This document shows, in pieces, positions 28,459 through 36,237 of a DNA stretch of 64,000 bases. The notes under the pieces are model-generated. The model worked only from the letters and a program-made list of their open reading frames with translations, did not search any database and was not told the origin of the DNA. Location: assembly GCF_043678055.1 (NCBI RefSeq), contig NZ_JBHEQA010000002.1:1116001-1180000 (forward strand). The letters are read 5' to 3'. Position numbers and translations under genes: made by a program. Source of the DNA: Spongiimicrobium salis. Lineage in GTDB: Bacteria > Bacteroidota > Bacteroidia > Flavobacteriales > Flavobacteriaceae. The first letter of the stretch is position 1; the number at the start of each line of letters is the position of its first letter.

Positions 28459-28881
28459 TTATTGTTGACCGTTCTCTTTTATCAATGTATAAAATGAAAC
28501 CAATCCATTCAAAATTCGCTTGTAGGCTGTGCTAGTAGCAAAACTATTTGCATTTTTGTAATCGAACATTTCTGCAATATCTGAATTGTCTATGCCCAAG
28601 TCTTTTTTTATGGATTCGATATCAATTATTTTATAATACACAGATCCGCTGACATTTCCTCTTGTTGGAGAGAAAGAGTGTTTGAAAACATATTTTATCT
28701 CATACATTGTTTCGTTTGTGGCTCCGTTTATTTTGGGAATCGCAGTCAACCCAAACGGCCTAGTCTCGATACCGAACTTCGAGTAATCATTTCTATCCAG
28801 TATCAATGTTCCCTTTTTGCTTTTTTCTAAAATGTTCAACTCTGACTTAAGAATAATAGGTAAATTTTTCATACTTTTCAA
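28459..28881 (-). CDS. Putative DNA-binding phage regulator (140 residues)
   Basis: The C-terminal third (IKKDLGIDNSDIAEMFDYKN) looks like a helix-turn-helix of the type seen in small Bacteroidota phage proteins, and it resembles the gene at 27,200 in the N-S-D-I core. The N-terminal 90 residues are beta-rich with KINGATNETMYEIKYVFKHS. It is the second gene of a leftward two-gene operon, one base after the stop of the gene at 29,263, under a promoter overlapped by a palindromic operator. Autoregulation is likely by context, but not shown. Confidence 0.55.
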   Translation of the reverse strand: MKSMKNLPIILKSELNILEKSKKGTLILDRNDYSKFGIETRPFGLTAIPKINGATNETMYEIKYVFKHSFSPTRGNVSGSVYYKIIDIESIKKDLGIDNSDIAEMFDYKNANSFATSTAYKRILNGLVSFYTLIKENGQQ

Positions 28882-28882
28882 T

Positions 28883-29263
28883 TTATATAATTAAACTGTT
28901 GTTTTTTGCAAAATAAGCTACACACCATGCCTGCTTTTCGCTGATATTCTTTCCATTGATCGCATTTTCAATAATAGAACCAACAAAGTGACTCTTCTCG
29001 TCCGCAACCCTCATAATTTTCGTGAACCTGCCAGTAGAATTGAACATCACCCCCCTATCCGTTCTATCCCCCATTATTTCATTTTTCATTATCCTTAAGT
29101 AGTCGTTCATGATTTCCTTTACGTTATTCAAACTCTTTAAAGCCATGGAAAAGAAATCCCTATAGCTAAACGTCCAGTTGTTAAGCTTTTTTCTCATTTT
29201 ATAAGAAGACCAGTCTCTTGCCAACTCATGCGCTTTTTTGAATTTAATTGCTTGTGATTTCAT
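28883..29263 (-). CDS. Hypothetical phage/island protein, first gene of the operator-controlled operon
   Basis: The 126-residue product begins with a basic helical region (KAHELARDWSSYKMRKKLNN), then YRDFFSMALKSL, which resembles the short helical segment found in other Bacteroidota phage proteins, and a C-terminal part with ISEKQAWCVAYFA. No catalytic motif or membrane helix is seen. It follows a near-perfect promoter by about 20 bp. The family is not identified. Confidence 0.55.
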   Translation of the reverse strand: MKSQAIKFKKAHELARDWSSYKMRKKLNNWTFSYRDFFSMALKSLNNVKEIMNDYLRIMKNEIMGDRTDRGVMFNSTGRFTKIMRVADEKSHFVGSIIENAINGKNISEKQAWCVAYFAKNNSLII

Positions 29264-29285
29264 AATTTATCTTTTTAGATGTGTT

Positions 29286-29317
29286 CAAATATAGGTATAT
29301 ACCTAAATGATTGCAAA
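29286..29317 (-). promoter_or_regulatory. Bacteroidota promoter for the operon at 28.46-29.26 kb
   Basis: On the minus strand TTTG (29317-29314), a 20-base spacer and TATATTTG (29293-29286) match TTTG-N20-TAnnTTTG exactly. The -7 box is 23 bp before the ATG at 29263, giving a short leader. The palindrome TAGGTATATACCTA (29292-29305) occupies the spacer and touches the -7 box. Confidence 0.75.
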
Positions 29318-29348
29318 TAAAAATAGAATTATTTTAGGTATATGCCTA
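29292..29348. repeat. Two palindromic operator sites
   Basis: TAGGTATATACCTA at 29292-29305 is a perfect palindrome and TAGGTATATGCCTA at 29335-29348 differs at one base. Their centres are 43 bp apart, close to four helical turns, so two dimers would bind the same face. The first lies inside the leftward promoter; the second is followed by TAATTTTA (29347-29354), one mismatch from a -7 box on the plus strand. Confidence 0.7.
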
Positions 29349-29491
29349 ATTTTAACATAATAAGGAGTAAATAGTGCCTATATCATTTGATTTTGTGGAC
29401 ATCAGTAAAATGATTTGCACAAAAGATATATTTTTGGATAGGCAAAAGTTCCTGGACATGGCTTGACTCAAGCCAATAAACTATAAACCAA

Positions 29492-29812
29492 ATGGAAAAA
29501 ATTTACGAGTTTCAATTACCTGAATTTCTGTTGGGCGAAAATCCGATTAAAGATGGGTCTACAACAGATCAAAGGCTTTTTATCATCCACAAGGGGATAA
29601 CTATGATAGAAGTTATATCACATGAAATTTTTCCCATACATCTAATCAAGGATGTACAAAGAAAAAAAGAGTATACCTTTTTTGAAGAGTCTTTTACTCT
29701 TGCTTACCACACTGATAATTCTTCATACCATGGAATAGAGAGTGAATCTCTTTTAGATATGGCGTGGGAATGGTTCCGTCAGTATTTAATATGGGAAGAC
29801 ACCACGGAGTAA
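29492..29812 (+). CDS. Hypothetical accessory protein (106 residues)
   Basis: I do not recognise this soluble, acidic protein. It has an alternating beta pattern (QRLFIIHKGITMIEVISHEI) and an aromatic C-terminal helix, LLDMAWEWFRQYLIW. There is no signal peptide. It is divergent from the operator-controlled operon and convergent with the SRAP gene, 10 bp away. It could be controlled by the second operator site, but the distance to it (about 140 bp) leaves this open. Confidence 0.5.
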   Translation: MEKIYEFQLPEFLLGENPIKDGSTTDQRLFIIHKGITMIEVISHEIFPIHLIKDVQRKKEYTFFEESFTLAYHTDNSSYHGIESESLLDMAWEWFRQYLIWEDTTE

Positions 29813-29822
29813 TACAATAGAA

Positions 29823-30536
29823 CTAAAACAAAGTCCCCTGTACCGGATAATCATATCTTTCCAAAGCTTGGGGAACATTAGTTTTTACATGACTGTTTGT
29901 GACTGATTTCATAACTGGCCAAGCTTCTAATTTTGGCGTAACATGATCATTTATTATATCACGAATATCCAACCTTTCTAAAGTAGGGTCTAACCAATCA
30001 TCTGCTTTATCGGGACTTACCATTATCGGCATTCGAGGTTCTTCAATATTGTGGATTTTTCCAACAAAATCATTTGCAACGGTGGTAAGTATTGTGAAAA
30101 GATACATTTCATCATATCGTACCGCACATCCTAACATTCCCAAATATTCCGTTTCAACCGGTTTTATGAAATAAGGAAAAGATATATCGCCCCTGTCATG
30201 TGGCTCAAAAAATCCTGTAACAGGAATGACTACCCTATTGTGAAGGATGGCATCACTGGTACGAATATTATCAAAAACATATTCACTCTTCGTATTTAAA
30301 CATTTACCTCCAAATTCTTTCCAATAAGCCTGTATATTCAGGGTTCCTGGTGGTACAATGCCCCATCTCATGGGCACAATCTCATCTTCATTCTGGGAAA
30401 GACCTTGTATTACTTCATGGTCATATCCATTCATATGATAAAAAGGGGTGTATAGCTCTGGGAATCGCGTTTGCCTACGAAATTCCTCCTCCATTTTCTT
30501 GGCCTGTGGATGCTTGTTTGATGTATGGTAGCACAT
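29823..30536 (-). CDS. SRAP/HMCES-YedK family abasic-site shield protein
   Basis: The 237-residue product begins with Met-Cys, so that Cys2 can become the N-terminal nucleophile that crosslinks to abasic sites in single-stranded DNA, as in YedK and HMCES. Other family motifs are visible: PMRWGIVPPG, CLNTKSEY, VIPVTGFFEPH (conserved Glu) and a HNIEEPRMPIM motif carrying the conserved His. Length is normal. Family members protect abasic DNA during the SOS response. In this accessory region it may help the phage or island cope with DNA damage or base-excision defence (inference). Two direct repeats of AATTATACAT lie just upstream. Confidence 0.88.
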   Translation of the reverse strand: MCYHTSNKHPQAKKMEEEFRRQTRFPELYTPFYHMNGYDHEVIQGLSQNEDEIVPMRWGIVPPGTLNIQAYWKEFGGKCLNTKSEYVFDNIRTSDAILHNRVVIPVTGFFEPHDRGDISFPYFIKPVETEYLGMLGCAVRYDEMYLFTILTTVANDFVGKIHNIEEPRMPIMVSPDKADDWLDPTLERLDIRDIINDHVTPKLEAWPVMKSVTNSHVKTNVPQALERYDYPVQGTLF

Positions 30537-30558
30537 ACGGGCTATAATCGGGAAATCG

Positions 30559-30590
30559 AATTATACATTGAAGGAAAACAAATTATACAT
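30559..30590. repeat. Paired AATTATACAT direct repeats before the SRAP gene
   Basis: AATTATACAT occurs at 30559-30568 and 30581-30590, exactly 22 bp (two helical turns) apart, in the divergent gap between the SRAP gene and the gene at 30,654. This looks like a tandem operator for one or both genes. The binding protein is unknown. Confidence 0.45.
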
Positions 30591-30653
30591 AAAAAATAAA
30601 GTCCATGTTTTGATTGCGTTTTAAACGTCCTTTAAATTGGCTTTGAACGCTAC

Positions 30654-30989
30654 ATGAAATTCTTATCTTTAATCGCTTCAAAAAATCAAGAAAAGGTGGA
30701 TAAAGAGTTCAATATCGATGAGATACTCATGGCGGTCATCGACAATCATAAGAGTTATATCAAGGTGCAGGACAATAATGGACATTATGCCGTATACCAA
30801 CAGGGTGTATACGAGTATTTAGGTCGATCAGGTGTTCCAAAAAGAGAGGTGAAAGAAAAATCTACTTTAAAAAAAATATTCAAGGAATTGATCAAGCAGC
30901 ATAATCGATTTGAGTACAATGGACACATTTACTGCCGTGAGTGGACAATAATAAAAAGCGACTCATATTGGCCTCTTGAATTAGATTAA
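30654..30989 (+). CDS. Hypothetical protein convergent with the methylase gene (111 residues)
   Basis: The product has a basic N-terminal part, a central strand pair (YIKVQDNNGHYAVYQQGVYE) and a helical, lysine-rich second half (KREVKEKSTLKKIFKELIKQ). No known motif was found. Its stop codon overlaps that of the methylase gene by four bases (TTAA). It is divergent from SRAP and may share a control region with it. Confidence 0.5.
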   Translation: MKFLSLIASKNQEKVDKEFNIDEILMAVIDNHKSYIKVQDNNGHYAVYQQGVYEYLGRSGVPKREVKEKSTLKKIFKELIKQHNRFEYNGHIYCREWTIIKSDSYWPLELD

Positions 30990-31804
30990 AACAACTTTAA
31001 ATCCCCTTTAGGGTTCGAAAGGTCGTAATTGGCCGTTAGCACCTCTATTTTCCTCTTTCCCGGACTTCCAACCCCATTCGCTACGCTCACAGGCTGTTCA
31101 ATACGTTTTTGGACCCATCCATTGTTTTTAGCATATTCTTGCAGGATATCGCTCGGATAGCTGCTCAAAAGAAATTTACCGGATATCGTTGCCGACAGTT
31201 TTAAAAGGTTCTCAAAATCATCCTTGCTATAACCATCATAATGCCCACAATCACTATTAAAGTATGGAGGGTCCAGATAATGGAAAGTATGCGGGCTATC
31301 CCTTGAAATGATAACCCGCAGCGCATCGGTGCATTCTATCTGTACGTTTTGGACCCTTATGGCATAGTCTTCCGTGAAGCTATTTCGTTTCTTGGTTATT
31401 TTCCGGCTCGTGGAGCCCTTTTTGACATCGTATCCAAAGCTTCCGTCCAGCATACTACTGAAGCTCTGGGAGGATAGCACCCAGACTGCCCAGGCGCGCC
31501 GCAATCGATCGAACATATGGGGATTATTGTAAATGACCGTTGCGTCATTGTGGAGACTTCTACTATGCAGGCTAATGCGTATAAGCTTTTCGAGTTCCAC
31601 AAATTCATTCTGCACGCATTCGTAAAAGTTTATCAGCTCCCTATTGTAATCATTGATCACCTCGACCTCGCTCTTGGTCTTGGACCAGAAGACCGCACCT
31701 CCTCCGACAAAGGTTTCCGTGTAAGTAACGTGATCGGGAAATAGGGGGATTATTGTTCGTAGAAGGTTCTGTTTGCCTCCATAATAACTTATAGGTGTGT
31801 TCAT
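30986..31804 (-). CDS. DNA adenine-N6 methyltransferase, D12 class (Dam-like)
   Basis: The 272-residue protein shows the Dam order of motifs: the N-terminal ISYYGGKQNLL, the SAM-binding loop TETFVGGGAVFW (residues 29-40) and the catalytic DPPY at 178-181. Between them lies a target-recognition region (about 95-150). It should methylate adenine N6, but the target site is not readable. It is the last gene of the leftward late operon, 127 bp after the tail-fibre stop, behind a large nested inverted repeat. No restriction enzyme gene is adjacent, so protection of phage DNA from host restriction, rather than a restriction-modification pair, is likely. Confidence 0.9.
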   Translation of the reverse strand: MNTPISYYGGKQNLLRTIIPLFPDHVTYTETFVGGGAVFWSKTKSEVEVINDYNRELINFYECVQNEFVELEKLIRISLHSRSLHNDATVIYNNPHMFDRLRRAWAVWVLSSQSFSSMLDGSFGYDVKKGSTSRKITKKRNSFTEDYAIRVQNVQIECTDALRVIISRDSPHTFHYLDPPYFNSDCGHYDGYSKDDFENLLKLSATISGKFLLSSYPSDILQEYAKNNGWVQKRIEQPVSVANGVGSPGKRKIEVLTANYDLSNPKGDLKLF

Positions 31805-31821
31805 TTTTTTCTATATTTGTT

Positions 31822-31926
31822 GTCGACTAAAACATTGATGCACATTGAACATGCTAGGCTTACGCCCCGGCCATGCACAATGTGCTTTTTCTTTATGTTT
31901 TAGTCGACCTACAGAAAGTCCGGGGC
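31822..31926. repeat. Nested inverted repeats between tail fibre and methylase genes
   Basis: Outer arms GTCGACTAAAACAT (31822-31835) and ATGTTTTAGTCGAC (31895-31908) are perfect 14-bp inverse copies. Inside them GCACATTG (31840-31847) and CAATGTGC (31878-31885) form a second 8-bp pair. A third pair, GCCCCGG (31864-31870) with CCGGGGC (31920-31926), crosses the outer stem and would make a pseudoknot or a competing fold. No U tract follows on the minus strand, so it is not a plain terminator. Confidence 0.75.
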
Positions 31927-31931
31927 TCTTT

Positions 31932-32798
31932 TTATCCCGTGAACATTATTTTAGCCAGGACGTAATAAGGCGGGCGGTTCTCGTGTGGCTGTCCACCTCC
32001 CGCATTGTTCGTCGTGACCGAATGGGTATGGTTGGGAACGGGGTTGGAATTGAAGTCCCTAAAACCTTCATCATTGCCAGATGTATTTCGGGCCAATGAG
32101 GCCCCATCTCCCGTACCGAAAGCGTCTTCCCTTATCCTTGTGGTCACTGTATGCGCTCCGGCGGCCGTGGCCGTTCCTGTGTGATTGTGGGCCGGCATTT
32201 GGTCTACGGTCAGGGGCACCTCCTTCGCTCCGCCTTGTTTTCCAACGGCATCGTAATCTGCCTCCCGGGAATCGTATGAAACTATGAAACGCCCCCTAAG
32301 GTCCGGGGTGCCATTGGCACCATCGCACAAGCTCCATCCCTGTGGTATATCCGCTATCGCCCCGCTCCAATCCAATATGGCACCAATGGGCACCAATTGC
32401 TTTTGGATATCCGTGATCGGTCTTACACGCTCGAGAGAGGCAAATGGAATCGTGTAAGTGCCCGTATCCCCAAAAATTGCACTCCTATGGAAGTACCCGG
32501 GCTTTTGATCGCCCAAGCCGTCCTGTGGCGCCAGATCCTCTAAATAGGTTACATCCTCTATCGTTTCCGAAATGGTAACATCAACGGCGAGGGGGCCGCC
32601 CTCGAACCGAAATATCTCATTATCGAGCACCATCCATCCCGGGGCAACGTTGTCGCCCTGGATCTCGCACCCTCTTAATATGTAGTCGCTGCCGCCAAGG
32701 GATGACAATGTTGCCACCTCTGCGATGATTGACTGTATGAACATTAAAAACTCGTTGTCTGCGGGGAATCCATCCCCTTGGGCCAAATATCTATTCAT
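31932..32798 (-). CDS. Phage tail fibre with Tail-Collar domain
   Basis: The 288-residue protein has the collar signature in its second half: GAILDWSGAIADIPQGWSLC, then GTPDLRGRFIVSYD, with histidine-rich loops QMPAHNHTG and VPNHTHSVTT and the closing ENRPPYYVLAKIM. Such domains trimerise and often bind metal ions through the His loops at the tip of short tail fibres, so this is probably the receptor-binding or host-adhesion tip. The N-terminal 120 residues would attach to the baseplate. It is the last structural gene of the leftward late operon and overlaps the next gene upstream by eight bases. Confidence 0.9.
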   Translation of the reverse strand: MNRYLAQGDGFPADNEFLMFIQSIIAEVATLSSLGGSDYILRGCEIQGDNVAPGWMVLDNEIFRFEGGPLAVDVTISETIEDVTYLEDLAPQDGLGDQKPGYFHRSAIFGDTGTYTIPFASLERVRPITDIQKQLVPIGAILDWSGAIADIPQGWSLCDGANGTPDLRGRFIVSYDSREADYDAVGKQGGAKEVPLTVDQMPAHNHTGTATAAGAHTVTTRIREDAFGTGDGASLARNTSGNDEGFRDFNSNPVPNHTHSVTTNNAGGGQPHENRPPYYVLAKIMFTG

Positions 32799-33291
32799 AA
32801 GCTATGGTATATGTTTTGTCCGGTAATCTGTAAAAATCTATGAGGGCTCGCAATCTCGTGGTCTCGGCCTCGTCCAGTCTGAGGGAAGATGGCAGGACCA
32901 CACTGAAATCGACCTCTATCTTCTCCAGGCTCGATCTATCATTGAACCTGATGGGCGCTGCACTGGCCCTGTCGCTGAAGCGTACCGGTCTATTGATCGC
33001 ACGATCATAAAAATAGACGGGATAGACATATTCCCCGTCCAGGATGTAAATGCGGCGCTGTGTACGGTCAAAGGCGTCGTTAATTACATTTTCCATGGAA
33101 AACACCTGGGCAGTGTGGGAAACCCTATAAATGGCGGTCTCCCTATAGCCGACGAATCTGGAATGGATTTCCTTTATGGGACTTGCGAGGCACATCAACA
33201 AATTGATTATCCTGGGCTTTCGCTTCCTCATCGGCAATAGCAGAACAATAAGGCGATCGAAATTGATATTGTAGATGCTATCGAAATTCAT
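32791..33291 (-). CDS. Baseplate-associated tail protein (gpI position)
   Basis: The 166-residue product lies between the baseplate J protein and the tail fibre, the position of gpI-type baseplate wedge or fibre-connector proteins in Mu- and P2-like phages. Sequence similarity to gpI is not evident to me. It has a basic hydrophobic N-terminal helix (LIVLLLPMRKRKPRIINLL) and repeats of an F-x-D-R-A/S motif (RPVRFSDRASAAPIRFNDRS). The assignment rests on position. It overlaps its upstream neighbour through ATGA. Confidence 0.6.
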   Translation of the reverse strand: MNFDSIYNINFDRLIVLLLPMRKRKPRIINLLMCLASPIKEIHSRFVGYRETAIYRVSHTAQVFSMENVINDAFDRTQRRIYILDGEYVYPVYFYDRAINRPVRFSDRASAAPIRFNDRSSLEKIEVDFSVVLPSSLRLDEAETTRLRALIDFYRLPDKTYTIAYE

Positions 33292-34148
33292 AACGTTCCG
33301 CGAGATCTGAAGTTTATGGTCAGGTTGTCGTCACTGATACCCATATAACCGCTATTGGCGATATAAAAATCATCTATGGACTGAAAGTTTTCCGGCACCT
33401 GATAATTGGCCGCAGCCGCCTCCACGTACGCGTCACGGTTCGCGCATCCCTCCAAGGCCCTTAATATGCCCTCGAGCTGCGAAATATTGAATTCCCCGTT
33501 GAACCTTAGATTCTTTAGGTATTCCCGTATGGCATCCTGAACGGGCGTATTGTTCGTACCATCGATCCTTACGCCCTGTGATGTCAGTACGAGGGGATCA
33601 TAATAAAAATCGATGGTGAGCCTTAGGTCGTCCGCACGCTCCGATAACAACTGTAGTTTAGTGCCCGCAGGCTTTATCCTCTCAAAGTACTCCCGTAAGC
33701 CTTGAAGCTCTTCAGCGGACAATTTTTCCAGTTCCCCATCGGTCTCTTTGGCGACCTTTATAAAAAGGATATTACGATTATCGATCTCCAGCTCGACGAC
33801 GGCCGATCGCGCAACGATCATCGCGTTTGCTATTTCCTCGGCGGTATACCCTTCATCGTTGTAGAAATTGATACCGTTCTCCAATAATGGATGGCCGTGT
33901 CTATAATCCAGGGCAATACTACGGAACCAGAGCGTCGTGAACAATTTTTGTTCGCTTATCCGTTGGTCCATCTCAATGGTGAACACCCTTAGGAATTCAT
34001 ATAACACGTACATGACAGTGGCAATGACGAATGCCCATAAGCGGTATAGTGCGACGTTGCTCGTACTATCAAGGCCATTAAGGGACTCAAAGTTGTCCTT
34101 TTCGGCTAAAATGTTATTTTTGATCTGTTGGATAGATGGTGATTCCAT
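33288..34148 (-). CDS. Baseplate J-like protein
   Basis: The 286-residue protein fits the baseplate J family by size, place and motifs: a central EGYTAEEIANAMIVARSAVVE segment, IKPAGTKLQLLSERADDLRL and the conserved-looking NTPVQDAIREYLKNLRFNGEF near the C-terminus. J proteins form the peripheral wedge of contractile-tail baseplates. It is coupled to the next gene by ATGA. Confidence 0.8.
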   Translation of the reverse strand: MESPSIQQIKNNILAEKDNFESLNGLDSTSNVALYRLWAFVIATVMYVLYEFLRVFTIEMDQRISEQKLFTTLWFRSIALDYRHGHPLLENGINFYNDEGYTAEEIANAMIVARSAVVELEIDNRNILFIKVAKETDGELEKLSAEELQGLREYFERIKPAGTKLQLLSERADDLRLTIDFYYDPLVLTSQGVRIDGTNNTPVQDAIREYLKNLRFNGEFNISQLEGILRALEGCANRDAYVEAAAANYQVPENFQSIDDFYIANSGYMGISDDNLTINFRSRGTL

Positions 34149-34171
34149 AGATTTTTTAATATCTTAAACAA

Positions 34172-34399
34172 TCATTTAAATAAGGATCTGATCCTGTCCC
34201 AAATACCAATTACCACCTCTCTGAGATATTGACCCCAGGAACCGTTGTAGTGCTTCTTAATTTGATTGTGGTACATAGATGTCAGGAAGGACGTGGTTGC
34301 AATCATGCCCACTAAAAGTCCCACCCAATCAAATCCAGAATATAGGGCATAGGCTATTCCTTTGGATAGACAATCGTATGGAAGATGGATTCTGTACAT
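34172..34399 (-). CDS. Small membrane protein, holin or antiholin candidate
   Basis: The 75-residue product has one strong hydrophobic segment (about residues 25-44, WVGLLVGMIATTSFLTSM) and a basic C-terminal amphipathic part ending DRIRSLFK. It is paired with a second small membrane gene two bases upstream. Small paired membrane proteins in a late operon suggest a holin system, but the endolysin lies 11 kb away in the same operon and nothing specific proves the role. Confidence 0.5.
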   Translation of the reverse strand: MYRIHLPYDCLSKGIAYALYSGFDWVGLLVGMIATTSFLTSMYHNQIKKHYNGSWGQYLREVVIGIWDRIRSLFK

Positions 34400-34400
34400 A

Positions 34401-34667
34401 TTATCGAATGAGTTTAGTTAGCATTCCTCCTATATTATTGGCAATTGATCCAAGATTTTTATTTGCCGCAATAAGCACAAAACCCGCTAGCGCAAATTTC
34501 AGCTTAAAGGGATCCATCGCTACTACATCTTTCCCTATCCAAAAAAGCGTTACCAATGATTCCCAAATACCTGCCAGAAACATAAGACCGCCCACTATCC
34601 GAAAGAACAGCATCCATCTTTTTTCTGATATAGTTCCCGTACTTTTAACTGTATCTTTTATGCTCAT
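34401..34667 (-). CDS. Small membrane protein, holin candidate
   Basis: The 88-residue protein has two hydrophobic helices (about 22-44, IVGGLMFLAGIWESLVTLFW, and 55-70, KLKFALAGFVLIAAN) and a glycine-rich amphipathic C-terminus. This is the layout of class II holins. It lies next to another small membrane gene in the late operon, between the pectate-lyase-like gene and baseplate J. Confidence 0.55.
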   Translation of the reverse strand: MSIKDTVKSTGTISEKRWMLFFRIVGGLMFLAGIWESLVTLFWIGKDVVAMDPFKLKFALAGFVLIAANKNLGSIANNIGGMLTKLIR

Positions 34668-34719
34668 AATATTTAATTTGACATTATTAATCGTGGTTAT
34701 CGCTCAATTTATTCATATC

Positions 34720-36237
34720 TCAAATCTTACTTTTTTTCACACTTGCGTTAGTGTTCGGGGCTGTCGGTTTAATCTGCCCGGCCATTATAATACTCCATGC
34801 ATCACGGGCATTGTATCCCGCCTTGTTCACATAGGTGACACCTTGCCACGTATACTGTTCTTTTACCTGTGTCGATACGACTATATTGTTTTCCGCTTCA
34901 AAAAGATCATAAATACCGTTCCAGTTGTCATCCGTGTAAAACGAATTGGAAGCCCTTACCGGATGAATCCAATCCACTTCATCTTGCCAAGAATCCGTGC
35001 GGGATATAAAACTATCAAAGTAATGGGCGTCTATGGCATCATGGGCGATTATCGGAACCCCTAAGGCACTTGTAGACCTATTGTTACCCACGTTCCTTTG
35101 GGTGATGATCTTATCGTATGCTTCAGATGCCGAAACATACCTATACCCCACATCCGAAATTGGAACCGGGGTAGACCTAAATAGGTTGTCCGCAACCTGT
35201 GTCGTATTGGTGTCATCAAAGTAGGTCCATATGGTTTTATTGTCAACATCAGGATCTTCCAACAATCCCTCGACATGGTTCCCTGCGCTAAAAATCCTAT
35301 TTAAATCCCCATTTTCATTCTGTACCTGATTGATCATTGAATTTGCCAACGTGATGGATCTGGGCCCCGTGCGATACCAACATCCGAAATTGTCTATCCT
35401 TGCCCCTTCGAACAAATTTATCGTCCTACCTACCCAATTATAGACTACGTTGTTATGTACCCTTCCCAAACTACCAAACCTCCCGGCAACGTTCGGTGTC
35501 CTGGATTGGACCGCTGCAAAAAAACTCTTATGGATGTTGTAAATGGTCTCGCCCCTTATCGTCCCGGATGTGGAAGCCCCAAGAATGGCCCCGGTGTTGT
35601 GCCCAAATCGCGCTTGTCCAAACAATATGTGCTGCAGGATGATATCTGAATAAATCACATCGACCACCGTGCCCGGGAAGATGTTCAACAATTCATCGCC
35701 GGACCAACCCAAAGAAACATGATCTAATACTATCCTCTCCGATCTACTTATTGATACCTGATCATCTATTTCCAAGGTTGCGGTGTTACCGTTCCTTGTG
35801 GTAAGATATCTTATGATAATATTGGAAGTATTGGCAATCTGGATTTTCCCGTTTATATGGGCCAGTCCCCCTTCCGGAGCCAAATGCCCGTGATATGTCT
35901 TATTCCCTTGGTCTGCGAATGTAATATTGATATCCATGCCAGAAACGCTCCCGGATACTCTGGGGATAATATCAAGTCCCTGGCCCCTTAAAAGAAATGC
36001 GCCCGATATACTACCTTTATAGTGTGCTTCCGTAGAATCGGTCGCCGCATAAAAAGTAGCTTCTTCTAGGTTGCTCAAAGTGGTTATAAAAAAAAGAGCT
36101 CCATTACTACCGCCGCTTATCCTATCGGCACCCTCACCTTTTAGTGAAGGAAAGGCCGCGCCACTATCCCATACGACCCTTTGGGCATTAGTGGAATGCA
36201 AAATGATCAACAACAGAAATATAAGTATACTTTTCAT
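34720..36237 (-). CDS. Sec-exported right-handed beta-helix protein, pectate-lyase-like
   Basis: The 505-residue product starts with a classical signal peptide (ILIFLLLIILHSTNAQ) and shows a pectate-lyase-like beta-helix: FFITTLSNLEEATFYAA, then ITFADQGNKTYHG, NIIIRYLTTRNG, VLDHVSLGWSGDELLN (typical of the PL1 family) and NVVYNWVGRTINL. Such lyases or depolymerases cleave acidic polysaccharides; the catalytic residues cannot be confirmed here. It sits inside the tail module between LamG-like and holin genes, yet carries an export signal, which is unusual for a virion part. Its start is joined by TAATG to the stop of the upstream gene. It could degrade capsule in the virion or act as an exported lysogenic factor. 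Confidence 0.82.
   Translation of the reverse strand: MKSILIFLLLIILHSTNAQRVVWDSGAAFPSLKGEGADRISGGSNGALFFITTLSNLEEATFYAATDSTEAHYKGSISGAFLLRGQGLDIIPRVSGSVSGMDINITFADQGNKTYHGHLAPEGGLAHINGKIQIANTSNIIIRYLTTRNGNTATLEIDDQVSISRSERIVLDHVSLGWSGDELLNIFPGTVVDVIYSDIILQHILFGQARFGHNTGAILGASTSGTIRGETIYNIHKSFFAAVQSRTPNVAGRFGSLGRVHNNVVYNWVGRTINLFEGARIDNFGCWYRTGPRSITLANSMINQVQNENGDLNRIFSAGNHVEGLLEDPDVDNKTIWTYFDDTNTTQVADNLFRSTPVPISDVGYRYVSASEAYDKIITQRNVGNNRSTSALGVPIIAHDAIDAHYFDSFISRTDSWQDEVDWIHPVRASNSFYTDDNWNGIYDLFEAENNIVVSTQVKEQYTWQGVTYVNKAGYNARDAWSIIMAGQIKPTAPNTNASVKKSKI

Noticed and set aside
26614..30990. A toxin-antitoxin or restriction system in the accessory section
   Set aside because: Small regulator-like genes are present but no toxin fold, nuclease or paired overlap typical of such systems could be recognised.
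31860..32100. Diversity-generating retroelement at the tail-fibre 3' end, suggested by the inverted repeat downstream of the fibre gene
   Set aside because: No reverse transcriptase, no template repeat and no accessory gene were found in the window, and the fibre end is a normal Tail-Collar sequence without a biased adenine pattern.
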